From Mucilaginibacter phenanthrenivorans (GTDB taxonomy: Bacteria; Bacteroidota; Bacteroidia; Sphingobacteriales; Sphingobacteriaceae), in the NCBI RefSeq assembly GCF_024721155.1, contig NZ_JAHVAP010000007.1, positions 248,001-312,000 of the forward strand: DNA of 64,000 nt, written 5' to 3'. Positions 34,167 through 42,189 of this stretch are shown piece after piece (the stretch's first letter is position 1; the number at the start of each line of letters is the position of its first letter). The notes beneath the pieces are model-generated. The model was not told where the DNA came from and did no database searches. It saw only the letters and a program-made list of their open reading frames with translations. A program made the translations under genes and the position numbers.

Positions 34167-35485
34167 ACGTTATACCTGATATATGCCTGTTTAATACTTT
34201 CTAATTTTTTTGCCGAGGCTGCAAACATATTTTCTGCTATACCTTTTTGTTCATTGTGAATTACAGCTATATCTGAATAGCCAAAATCTTTTTGTACCGA
34301 AATAAAAGGGTATAAAACCATTTTGCTACTCGTCATTTCTGCGAGTAAGTGGTCTGCAAGTACATTGTCATTAACAGGTTCATCTAATATTTGCTGAAAA
34401 AAAATTTTGTACAAAACAATAAACGGGGTGGCCAGACAGCGGGAAACCCAAAACCGGTTAGCAGCAATCATTACTTCATTCTCGGTAATACTACTGCCGC
34501 CCGATAAGTAACTTACGCCGCTTGCGTGAGCTTCGATGATATTTTTTAATAAATACGCTTTTGAATAATGGTCGGTAAACTCGTGGTTGTCCGCACAAAT
34601 AACAATAACATCATCATCCGCATCAATTGCCATCCGGATAATTTTACGAATACTTTGCCATAAGCCAACCGCAGCAATTTCGTGTTTACAGGCCTCCACA
34701 ATGGTGACATCAAATTCGGGTTTGTTTTCAAATTGCTGTTTTATGTGGGCCAGCCTTTCCGTTCGTTCAGGTAAATTAATAATATAGGTAGGTATGGTTA
34801 AAGTGTTATATATTTCAGCATCCTGTTCATCGGGCTGGGTGATATTGTTGTAGTACCCTGCAACGTTTTTTAAGTTTTGCAACCACGTTGCGCTTTTTAA
34901 AAATAACTCATCGGCCCGGCCCGGCAGGTTGTTCATAGGGGTGGCATCCGAATAACCAAAATCTTTTTGTATCGAAACAAAAGGGTAAATTATAAATTTA
35001 TCTTGCGTAAGCGCAGATATTTTGAAATCGGCGGCATCGTAGTCACCAAAGTCAGCTTGTAATATGGCCTCAAAAAATTTCTTAAACACAATTATAAATT
35101 GTGTGCCGTTAAAAATATACGACCAAAGCAAGGTGTCGTTCACCGGGGCCACACCGTCGAACCAATTAACGCCGCCTATCAGGATATCTGCATTTAGCTC
35201 TTTTGCCTGGCTTATGCTTTTAAAAAGCAGCTCCTTTGAATAAAACGACGTAAACTGATGGTCGTCTTCACAAATGAGAATATATTCATCATCACTGCCG
35301 GCTGTTTCTTGTAAAATGTATTTTATAGTGAGCCATAAGCCAACGGAGCCTATTTGATGTTCGCGGGCTTCAATAATTTTCACATTAAACTCATTATGTG
35401 CGGCAAACTCGTGTATAATGTGTTGCCTGCGGTCGGCCCGGCTTTTTAAGTTGATGATAAAAGTGGGGATTTGTATTGGACTCAT
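34163..35485 (-). CDS. GT25-like glycosyltransferase with two tandem domains
   Basis: 440 residues made of two homologous halves. Half 1 (about 1-215): IPTFIINLKSRADRRQHII, then SVGLWLTIKYIL, LICEDDHQFTSFYSKELLF and YPFVSIQKDFGYSD. Half 2 (about 230-440): IPTYIINLPERTERLAHIKQ, AVGLWQSIRKII, VICADNHEFTDHYSKAYLL and YPFISVQKDFGYSD. The first has the acidic EDD expected to hold the metal and sugar nucleotide; the second has ADN, so it may have lost catalysis. GT25 enzymes add galactose or glucose to LPS or proteins. Its place beside a peptide precursor suggests, but does not show, a peptide target. Confidence 0.85.
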   Translation of the reverse strand: MSPIQIPTFIINLKSRADRRQHIIHEFAAHNEFNVKIIEAREHQIGSVGLWLTIKYILQETAGSDDEYILICEDDHQFTSFYSKELLFKSISQAKELNADILIGGVNWFDGVAPVNDTLLWSYIFNGTQFIIVFKKFFEAILQADFGDYDAADFKISALTQDKFIIYPFVSIQKDFGYSDATPMNNLPGRADELFLKSATWLQNLKNVAGYYNNITQPDEQDAEIYNTLTIPTYIINLPERTERLAHIKQQFENKPEFDVTIVEACKHEIAAVGLWQSIRKIIRMAIDADDDVIVICADNHEFTDHYSKAYLLKNIIEAHASGVSYLSGGSSITENEVMIAANRFWVSRCLATPFIVLYKIFFQQILDEPVNDNVLADHLLAEMTSSKMVLYPFISVQKDFGYSDIAVIHNEQKGIAENMFAASAKKLESIKQAYIRYNV

Positions 35486-35846
35486 TAGGCTATTTCCGCA
35501 TTAGATAATTAGTTTTTTAAATAAGGTACCCCGTAGTTGAAGCTGAGTATAATTGACAGTAATAAGATCTTTGCCTTCCTCCCGTCATCCTGACAAGGTT
35601 TGAGGCAACTGATATTTTAGGCTATATAATAACGGTGAATACACGTTGGTAAGTAACTTTTAATAGCTGCTTATTTACGGAATAGATATTGGACTGTTTT
35701 GTAAACAAGGACATAGGCTTTGAGATTTTTGGTTAGGCTAATTTATAAATATTTTTAATTTTTAGAGCTTGTTTAAAATTGAGGGATAAAATGGCTTTGG
35801 GTTGAAAAGACCCGTCCAGCGTGCCGCCTGGCAAAACAATTTTCAG
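35486..35846. other. Non-coding stretch upstream of the glycosyltransferase
   Basis: AT-rich, no gene or clear promoter box found. Confidence 0.4.
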
Positions 35847-36088
35847 TTCCCGCAGGGTCTCTCATGGAGGCCCCAGCGATGGTTTGCAATCAATGATGCA
35901 CATGGATAATGCCGGCAGTATACTTAGCATACGGCGCAGGGGCCCTTTCAAGAGGCCCTGCGAAAACAAATTACCAGCTATTTACATTTGTTTAATCCTT
36001 GGTGAAAATAAAATAGATTGATAATGAGGATGTTTCATAGTGTTCCGGGTGTTCCACATGTAAAAATGGAACGCTTTGCCGGCGTGAG
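35847..36088. repeat. ~250 bp dispersed repeat, copy B
   Basis: Homologous to copy A in the same orientation and roughly 85 percent alike by eye. GCAGGGTCTCTC at the left and AGAGGCCCTGCG at 35950-35962 are inverted, bounding a first ~115-base section; the second section ends in TTCCACATGTAAAAATGGAA. Confidence 0.88.
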
Positions 36089-36093
36089 AAGAC

Positions 36094-36127
36094 AAAAAAG
36101 TGGGTTTACATGTAAACCCACTTTTTT
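36094..36127. repeat. Perfect 34 bp palindrome
   Basis: AAAAAAGTGGGTTTACA and its exact complement with no loop. A/T tracts at both ends would let it terminate transcription in either direction. Its right half is also the first word of the module at 36109-36220. Confidence 0.85.
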
Positions 36128-36413
36128 TCATTGAAAATCTATTTAATGATTTGATTAACAGTTATTTATATACAGTTTAAACCCTGAAATATGTAAACCA
36201 TGTAAACCCACTTTTTTTTTCATGGAGTCAAAAAAGATGTTTAGTATTTCTCAATTAAATACATTCCAATCCGTGGGGCATTGCAGGAGAGCCTGCGAAG
36301 ACAAAGAACAAAAACATAATTTAATGTTAACCCCCCTGTTTTTTCAATTGATTGATTAATAGGTATTTAATGCTAAAATATTCGAAATTGTGTTAACCCT
36401 GTTAACCCCCTTT
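36109..36413. repeat. Two diverged word-spacer-word modules
   Basis: Module 1 (36109-36220): ATGTAAACCCAC, T tract, TTGATTAACAGTTATTTA, spacer, TGTAAACCATGTAAACCCAC, T tract. Module 2 (36324-36413): ATGTTAACCCCC, T tract, TTGATTAATAGGTATTTA, spacer, TGTTAACCCTGTTAACCCCC. The framework is shared; the word differs between modules but agrees within each. The stretch between (36241-36320) holds GCAGGAGAGCCTGCGAAGAC, a trace of the A/B repeat. Confidence 0.75.
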
Positions 36414-36440
36414 GTGCTTGCCATTTTCCCCAAATTAATT

Positions 36441-36468
36441 ACATTTGGCAAAACGATTATCTATGCAG
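36441..36468. repeat. Right 28 bp direct repeat bounding the accessory segment
   Basis: ACATTTGGCAAAACGATTAT then CTATGCAG; contains the EVE start codon. Four mismatches to 32809-32836. Confidence 0.7.
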
Positions 36469-36870
36469 CATTGGTTGGTAAAATCAGAACCATTTAAATA
36501 CAGTTGGGAGAAATTCAATAAAGACGGCCGCACCTTTTGGGATGGCGTGCGTAACTACCAGGCGCGCAACAACCTGCGTGAAATGAAGGAGGGCGACCTG
36601 GTGCTGTTTTACCACAGTAACGAGGGTAAGGAGGTTGTCGGTATAGCCAAGGTTGTGAAGGAAGCTTATCAGGACCCCACCACCAGCGATCCAAATTGGG
36701 TAGTGGTTGACCTTGCGCCTGTTGAGGCGCTGAAAACCCCTGTTACTTTGGAGGAGATCAAGGCTGATGCGCAGCTGAAGGATATCGGCCTGGTGCGCCA
36801 GGGACGCCTTTCAGTAATGGGGGTGAAGCGTGAAGAGTTTGACCGGATCCTTGAACTTAGCAGCCGGTAA
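36463..36870 (+). CDS. EVE domain protein
   Basis: 135 residues from ATG 36463 (MQHWLVKSEPFKYSWEKF). One EVE domain, a PUA-like fold: WLVKSEP, FWDGVRNYQARNNLREMKEG, DLVLFYHSNEGKEVVGIAKV and a C-terminal GRLSVMGVKREEFD. EVE proteins bind modified bases in DNA or RNA; bacterial stand-alone forms are widespread, with unclear targets. The longer in-frame start at 36445 lies inside the direct repeat and is less likely. Four bases separate it from the next gene. Confidence 0.93.
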   Translation: MQHWLVKSEPFKYSWEKFNKDGRTFWDGVRNYQARNNLREMKEGDLVLFYHSNEGKEVVGIAKVVKEAYQDPTTSDPNWVVVDLAPVEALKTPVTLEEIKADAQLKDIGLVRQGRLSVMGVKREEFDRILELSSR

Positions 36871-36874
36871 GCTT

Positions 36875-38002
36875 ATGAACAACCTATTCCGCAATTACCC
36901 GAAAATATTTGTCCTCTTATCCATCTTTTTTGCCGCACCTTATGCCAAAGCACAGGAGCAGTTTAAGGGACTGGAGAATTTATTTACCGTCCCCAAAGGC
37001 TATGTGGTGGGCTATACAAAAACACCGCCTGTTATTGACGGCGATGTTAACGACCCGGTTTGGCAGCAAGCTAAATGGAGTGATGATTTTGTTGACATTG
37101 AGGGCGATCTGAAACCCAAACCGCCGCTGCAAACCAATATCAAAATGCTTTGGGGCGACAGCAGCCTGTACATCGCAGCCCGCATAATGGAACCAAACGT
37201 ATGGGCCTACTTAAAGCATCGTGATGATATCGTTTTCATGGATAACGATGTGGAAATGTTCATCAACCCCAATAACAGCATGCACCAGTATTACGAAATT
37301 GAATGCAATGCCATCAATACCATATTCGACCTTTATTTGAACAAAGCCTACCGCAACGGCGGCAACCCCATGAGTGCCTGGAACACGCCGGGGATGCAGT
37401 CGGCAGTAAAGGTGCAGGGCACGGTAAATGATCCGTCGGACAAAGACCAGGGCTGGACGATGGAGATGGTAATTCCGTTCAGGGCGCTGGGCCTGAGCAA
37501 CAGGTTTCAGCAGCCAAAGGACGGAACAACATGGCGCATCAACTTTTCGCGGGTGGAATGGGATACCAAAGTGGTTAACGGGAAATATGAAAAGCTGAAG
37601 GGTGAAAACGGCCGTAACCTGCCCGAGCATAACTGGAGCTGGAGCCCGCAGGGACTAATAGCCATGCACTGCCCCGAGCGTTGGGGTTACCTGCAATTCA
37701 CAAAGGGCGAGGCAGGCGATAAAACATTTACACTACCTTATGCTGAAAAACAAAAGGAGTACTTGTGGCTGGTTTACTACCGGCAAAAGGAATGGCAGAA
37801 AAAGAATAAAGTTTATGCCGCAACGCTGGATGAGTTGGGTGTTGACAGTAAGATTACCATAGATACCGGTAAAAACACACTGCAACTGGAGGCTACGCCG
37901 CACCAGTTTATGGCGCTGATAACCGATACAACAAATAACATAACCTGGACGATAAACCAGGAGGGTTTAGTTACCATATTAAAAAAGGACCCGAATGAAT
38001 AA
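36875..38002 (+). CDS. Secreted CBM9-like carbohydrate-binding protein
   Basis: 375 residues from ATG 36875; signal peptide MNNLFRNYPKIFVLLSIFFA then APYAKAQ. The CBM9 fold covers about 40-260: PPVIDGDVNDPVWQQAKWSD, LWGDSSLYIAARIMEPNVWA, DNDVEMFINPNN and VIPFRALG, with HCPERWGYLQF at its end. A C-terminal ~100-residue helical domain follows. It overlaps the next gene by eight bases (ATGAATAA), so the two are translationally coupled. Likely binds a glycan processed by the partner glycosidase. Confidence 0.9.
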   Translation: MNNLFRNYPKIFVLLSIFFAAPYAKAQEQFKGLENLFTVPKGYVVGYTKTPPVIDGDVNDPVWQQAKWSDDFVDIEGDLKPKPPLQTNIKMLWGDSSLYIAARIMEPNVWAYLKHRDDIVFMDNDVEMFINPNNSMHQYYEIECNAINTIFDLYLNKAYRNGGNPMSAWNTPGMQSAVKVQGTVNDPSDKDQGWTMEMVIPFRALGLSNRFQQPKDGTTWRINFSRVEWDTKVVNGKYEKLKGENGRNLPEHNWSWSPQGLIAMHCPERWGYLQFTKGEAGDKTFTLPYAEKQKEYLWLVYYRQKEWQKKNKVYAATLDELGVDSKITIDTGKNTLQLEATPHQFMALITDTTNNITWTINQEGLVTILKKDPNE

Positions 38003-39077
38003 GCGTGATTTTTTAAAGGCCGGCCTGGTCGCCGGTGCAGCCGCAGCCTTGCCGTTGGGAAATGTAGCCGCAAAACCTGTCGCCGCTAAAAAGCACCCCA
38101 AATTTAAAAACTGGGTATGGACCAACCCCAATCAAAAGGATACTGACGAGGAAATCAATACGCGTTTTGCAGGGTTTAAGGCAGGCGGGATAACCGGGAT
38201 CTTTTTTGAGTCGGACAGTGAGCGGCATTTCCGTGCGGCAAAGGCGCATGGCATCGAGGCGCACCGCTGGATCTGGACCTTTAACCGCGCCGAGCTGGTA
38301 AGTGTTCACCCGGATTGGTACAGCAAGAGCCGTAACGGTGATTCATGTGCTGACAAGCCGCCTTATGTAAACTATTACCGCTGGCTTTGCCCGTCGCGCC
38401 CCGAGGTGCAGCAATATTTGGAGCAAACGGTTAAGGACATATTAGACAAGGAATATGTAGACGGCATCCACCTGGATTATGTGCGTTATTGCGATGTGGT
38501 CTTACCGGTTAACCTTTGGGCCAATTATAAGATTGAACAGATAAAGGAGTTGCCCGAATATGATTTTTGCTACTGTAACGTTTGTCGTGCAAAATTTAAG
38601 GAACAGTATGGAACCGACCTGTCGGATATTCAATTTCCGGAGGCCAGTTTATCATGGCGACTGTTCCGTTATGGCAACATCATCCGCGTGGTGAACAGCA
38701 TTTCGGCTATAGCCCATCAGCATAAAAAACAAATTACCGCCGCCGTTTTCCCAACACCCGAAATAGCCCGCCGCAACGTACGCCAGGATTGGACAAACTT
38801 TCACCTCGACGGCGTTTGCCCGATGATCTACCACGGATTTTACAAGGAAAAGGTAGGCTGGATAGGCGATGCCGTTGCCGAAGGGGTACATTTTTTAGCT
38901 GGCGAGTTCCCGCTGTATGCCGGGCTTTACATTTCTGATTTTAAAAATGACGACGAAATTAAGCAGGGTATTCAATTGGCGTTGAAGAATGGCGCACATG
39001 GAGTATCGTTGTTTGGGAATATTACGCCATCTATTTTGGAGATTTTGAAGGGGGAGATGGTAGGGGTGAATAGTTAA
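37995..39077 (+). CDS. Family 10-like glycosylhydrolase (GHL10/DUF187 type), exported
   Basis: 360 residues. The N-terminus MNKRDFLKAGLVAGAAAALP resembles a Tat or Tat-like signal, though with KR in place of the double Arg. The barrel has IFFESDSERHFRAAKAHGIE, HRWIWTFNRAEL, YVDGIHLDYVRYCDV (the GHL10 core with Asp at strand ends), GVCPMIYHGFY and LYAGLYISDF, and a CNVC pair that may bind metal. Likely cleaves a polysaccharide in the periplasm. Coupled to the CBM9 gene by an eight-base overlap; followed by a dispersed repeat. Confidence 0.88.
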   Translation: MNKRDFLKAGLVAGAAAALPLGNVAAKPVAAKKHPKFKNWVWTNPNQKDTDEEINTRFAGFKAGGITGIFFESDSERHFRAAKAHGIEAHRWIWTFNRAELVSVHPDWYSKSRNGDSCADKPPYVNYYRWLCPSRPEVQQYLEQTVKDILDKEYVDGIHLDYVRYCDVVLPVNLWANYKIEQIKELPEYDFCYCNVCRAKFKEQYGTDLSDIQFPEASLSWRLFRYGNIIRVVNSISAIAHQHKKQITAAVFPTPEIARRNVRQDWTNFHLDGVCPMIYHGFYKEKVGWIGDAVAEGVHFLAGEFPLYAGLYISDFKNDDEIKQGIQLALKNGAHGVSLFGNITPSILEILKGEMVGVNS

Positions 39078-39090
39078 AACTATAAAAACT

Positions 39091-39211
39091 TGTAATTGCG
39101 AGGAGGAACGACGAAGCAACCTTGTCGCTATGCATATTCATCATGCAGGTTCTACACCTTTCTCTTCGCTCTGTATAGTTACGAGGTTGCCACGCTATCG
39201 CTCGCAACGAA
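39091..39211. repeat. Dispersed inverted repeat, GTCATTGCGAGG family, copy 2 (degraded ends)
   Basis: Starts GTAATTGCGAGGAGGAACGA and ends CGCTATCGCTCGCAACGA, both with changes from the family. Loop has CGCTATGCA, TTCTACACC and TTCGCTCTGTA, shared in reverse with copy 4. Confidence 0.85.
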
Positions 39212-39308
39212 ATTTTTTTTTATTTCTCTTCCTCCTTTTCAAAAACAGGATCTTCAATTCTTCGGTTTCATCGGAAGTTATATCAAATTCTGGTTTTAGT
39301 ATCATAAA

Positions 39309-41810
39309 TTATCGTAACCCAAGGTTAGAAGTTGATCCGCCGCCAACCTGCTCATCCGGGTTTTCTCGTTTTTTGAATTCATTCTTCACATTTGCACTTA
39401 GTACGTAAACCAATTGTCTTAATTGTTGATAATTTTTTTCGTTGATATGGCGAATTCCTTCTTCTATCAAAAAGCCAAGATTTGCAGGTTCTTTAAAATG
39501 TTCAGGCGGCCTGGAGGCTATATTATAAAATAGGGACACATAGTTTTCATCGCTTTGCAGAAAAATGGCCCAGTTCAGCTCCGTCAGTTCCTTTTGATAC
39601 TTTTCAATCAAATGTTTGTCTCCCGAGTTCAAAAACTCGCCTTCCCGACTTACTATATTTTCAAACGCAGTTAGCTGCTGGCTCGTGGCCGTTCCCTTTC
39701 GGTCGATAAATAATTGTTTTTGCTCGCGGTACTTGTGAAGCGCGGCATGCACGTCGCGGGCGCGCGTCAGGCTGTCCAGCTCACCAAGCAGTCGCCTTTT
39801 TTTTTCGTCGAGCCTGTATTTCTCGGCAGTGATATTATCGTTTTTTATGGCGTGCAACTCGCCTTTCAGGCTGTTGAGATCGGAGGCGATTTTTTGAAAT
39901 AAGGCCGATACCTCGTAAGCTTCGTCATCATTACTCAGCCTGATCTCCCTGTTCAATATATTTTCTGCCTGTGCAATATCATATAAACTTTTGTCGACAC
40001 TAACATCACGGCTTGAAATATGGAAGCTGTGTTTTATCAATTGGCCGGACGACGGGATGTAAACCTCTATATTAAGCCCTCTCGATTCGTCCATTGTTAA
40101 CATTAGTTCGATGTCAGTTCCCTGGATCAGATCGGTAGATATGTCCTTTCCTGAGATCTCGATATAACCTATGCTCAGGTTTGAACCCGGCATGGTCCCA
40201 CCCTTACCCTCAACAACATTAATGATGATCTTATCATCAGAGTTTTTAATAACCGATTTTGAAAATACCTTGTACAGCGTCCTGTTCAATGGCAGTATAT
40301 TGTTGCGTTTAAAAATCGGTTCAAGGTAAGTGGTGCCGTTATTTTTGTCCAGTTCGATGCAAATGTCCTCCGGCAATAACTGACCGCTAACATTATATAA
40401 ACCATGCGATATGCTAATGGCCGAATTGCTGTAGATCTCTTTTTGCCTGATATCAAAGATTCCTAAGCGGAAAGTATTCTTCGATTTTGGTATAAGCGTC
40501 ACAAATTCAGAAGCCGATTGGTCGAACGAGCGCAGCCCGCTGTCAAATCCGCCATCGCTTCTTGTAATGCGGTAGTACCCGGTAAAAGGGTTGGCCGTTT
40601 TAAAAGCGATCAGCTCTTCTTTATCATTTGTAAATGCCTCGTATGAAAGCTTGATATCAATTGTGGCTTTGGGCTGGTCGTTTTGTACAACAGGGTTTTC
40701 TGAAACTGGTTTTGGCTGCGAACCGGCATAATATGCGGCTCCAACAATAACTGCCGTAGTCGGGTCAACGCTATCGTCAATTATTGTATTGGATATATTC
40801 TTCAGTGCGTCTTTAATGTAGGGGATATAGGTTGTACCTCCAACCAAAATAATACGTGAAATATCGCTGAACGACATGCTGTTCTCTAACAGCAGGGACC
40901 GGATAAATTCCTCTGTCTCTTTATATTTTGGCTCAACTACAGTATTAAAGACATCGCGGGTTATCTCAAATTCGGCAGATATATCTAATTCAGGAAAATT
41001 TATCTCTATCCAAACGGATGGAGACATTGAAAGCTCTTTTTTAGCCTCCTCGGCCTGGTAATTTAAGTAGTGCCAAAGTTTTTCGTAAACGCCGGTTTTT
41101 TGCGATACTTTTTGCCAAAGTTCAGCATCGCCGGTCAGTTCGGCCAGGCGTGGGATAATTACCTGGGCGATAAACGCATGATCGATATCTACGCCACCTA
41201 AGAAATTATTACCCTTATTGTCAATAACCTTCAGTTCCCGCTGGTTAATGTACACCAGGGCTGTGTCGAAGGTGCCACCCCCAAAATCATAAACCAGCCA
41301 GCGTTGTTCGTCCTCTATATTCAAATGGCTAAGATTGGCGTAGGCAAGGCAGGCCGCCACCGGCTCCTGCAAAAGAACAACATGCTCAAACCCGGCCAGG
41401 TATCCTGCTTTTTTGGTCGCGTTGGATTGTATGGTATCAAAAGAAGCAGGAATGGTGATTACGGCTGCTTCGGGTGGATTGCCGTGTATGTAGCTTTTAA
41501 GTTCCTTTAAAACATAGGCCGATAAGTCGATAGCTGAAACTTCTGTTATTTCGTCTTGTTGGTTAACCGGGTATATTTCGTTGGTGCCAATTTTACGTTT
41601 AAAGGCGCTGAATACGTTTTGTGCGTTCGATAGGTATTGTTCGCGGGCTTTATCGCCAACAATTATGCGGCCCTTCCTGAACGATACTACTGACGAGAGT
41701 ATTTCGCGATGCCCAACAGGGTTTTTTAAAACCTGTACCTTTCCGTTCTCATATTTACCGATCCCCGAATTGGTAGTACCCAAATCAATGCCGAAATTTA
41801 TATTATCCAT
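39309..41810 (-). CDS. Divergent Hsp70 family protein
   Basis: 833 residues. ATPase domain about 1-385 with FGIDLGTTNSGIGKYE (6-21), VYDFGGGTFDTALVYIN (phosphate 2, near 175) and ILVGGTTYIPYIKDAL (adenosine, near 325). The substrate-binding part is poorly conserved, and a long helical C-terminus (about 640-833) ends in a Gly/Ser-rich tail. Clearly not the housekeeping DnaK, which is about 640 residues with a standard lid. It follows the GrpE-like gene by two bases, so the pair is coupled, and both face a divergent membrane protein gene. The helical C-terminus suggests a dedicated client. Role unknown. Confidence 0.88.
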   Translation of the reverse strand: MDNINFGIDLGTTNSGIGKYENGKVQVLKNPVGHREILSSVVSFRKGRIIVGDKAREQYLSNAQNVFSAFKRKIGTNEIYPVNQQDEITEVSAIDLSAYVLKELKSYIHGNPPEAAVITIPASFDTIQSNATKKAGYLAGFEHVVLLQEPVAACLAYANLSHLNIEDEQRWLVYDFGGGTFDTALVYINQRELKVIDNKGNNFLGGVDIDHAFIAQVIIPRLAELTGDAELWQKVSQKTGVYEKLWHYLNYQAEEAKKELSMSPSVWIEINFPELDISAEFEITRDVFNTVVEPKYKETEEFIRSLLLENSMSFSDISRIILVGGTTYIPYIKDALKNISNTIIDDSVDPTTAVIVGAAYYAGSQPKPVSENPVVQNDQPKATIDIKLSYEAFTNDKEELIAFKTANPFTGYYRITRSDGGFDSGLRSFDQSASEFVTLIPKSKNTFRLGIFDIRQKEIYSNSAISISHGLYNVSGQLLPEDICIELDKNNGTTYLEPIFKRNNILPLNRTLYKVFSKSVIKNSDDKIIINVVEGKGGTMPGSNLSIGYIEISGKDISTDLIQGTDIELMLTMDESRGLNIEVYIPSSGQLIKHSFHISSRDVSVDKSLYDIAQAENILNREIRLSNDDEAYEVSALFQKIASDLNSLKGELHAIKNDNITAEKYRLDEKKRRLLGELDSLTRARDVHAALHKYREQKQLFIDRKGTATSQQLTAFENIVSREGEFLNSGDKHLIEKYQKELTELNWAIFLQSDENYVSLFYNIASRPPEHFKEPANLGFLIEEGIRHINEKNYQQLRQLVYVLSANVKNEFKKRENPDEQVGGGSTSNLGLR

Positions 41811-41812
41811 AT

Positions 41813-42115
41813 TTACACTGCCTCAACTATAACAATTCCCTTTTGTACCAAACTTATATCATCGATATTCCCTTTTTGATAAATAACAGGTTTTAGTACG
41901 CGTGTGATACGTAAATCACCATTCAGGGTTGCAGGAAGCGTTGCTTCGATATCGCTATCCGTTTCGGAATATTTTCGGTTTATCGGATTAATAACTCGGT
42001 AACCCATTTCCTCAAACTCATGAAATATCCGTTTAAAATTCCTTTCTGCAGAAAGGTCATCCCTTGATTGCAATTTTTGCTCTAACTCAAAAACCTGGTT
42101 AATAATGGCTAACAT
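41813..42115 (-). CDS. GrpE-like small partner of the Hsp70
   Basis: 100 residues. A short N-terminal helix (NQVFELEQKLQSRDDLSAER) leads to FHEFEEMGYRVINPINRKYS and, later, ITRVLKPVIYQKG and SLVQKGIVIVEAV, which follows the layout of the GrpE C-terminal beta domain. The long GrpE dimer helix is nearly absent. It precedes the Hsp70 by two bases. As a nucleotide-exchange factor it would act on that Hsp70. Similarity is weak but the place in the operon supports it. Confidence 0.7.
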   Translation of the reverse strand: MLAIINQVFELEQKLQSRDDLSAERNFKRIFHEFEEMGYRVINPINRKYSETDSDIEATLPATLNGDLRITRVLKPVIYQKGNIDDISLVQKGIVIVEAV

Positions 42116-42189
42116 TATATTTTTAATTTATCACGAAGATAATTTTATTTGATTATACCTTTAAGCAATTTTATCACAGATAGTAAGCA

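Noticed and set aside
35486..35846. Insertion sequence end near GAGCTTGTTTAAAATT
   Set aside because: The words resemble IS ends, but there is no transposase, inverted end or target duplication at that place.
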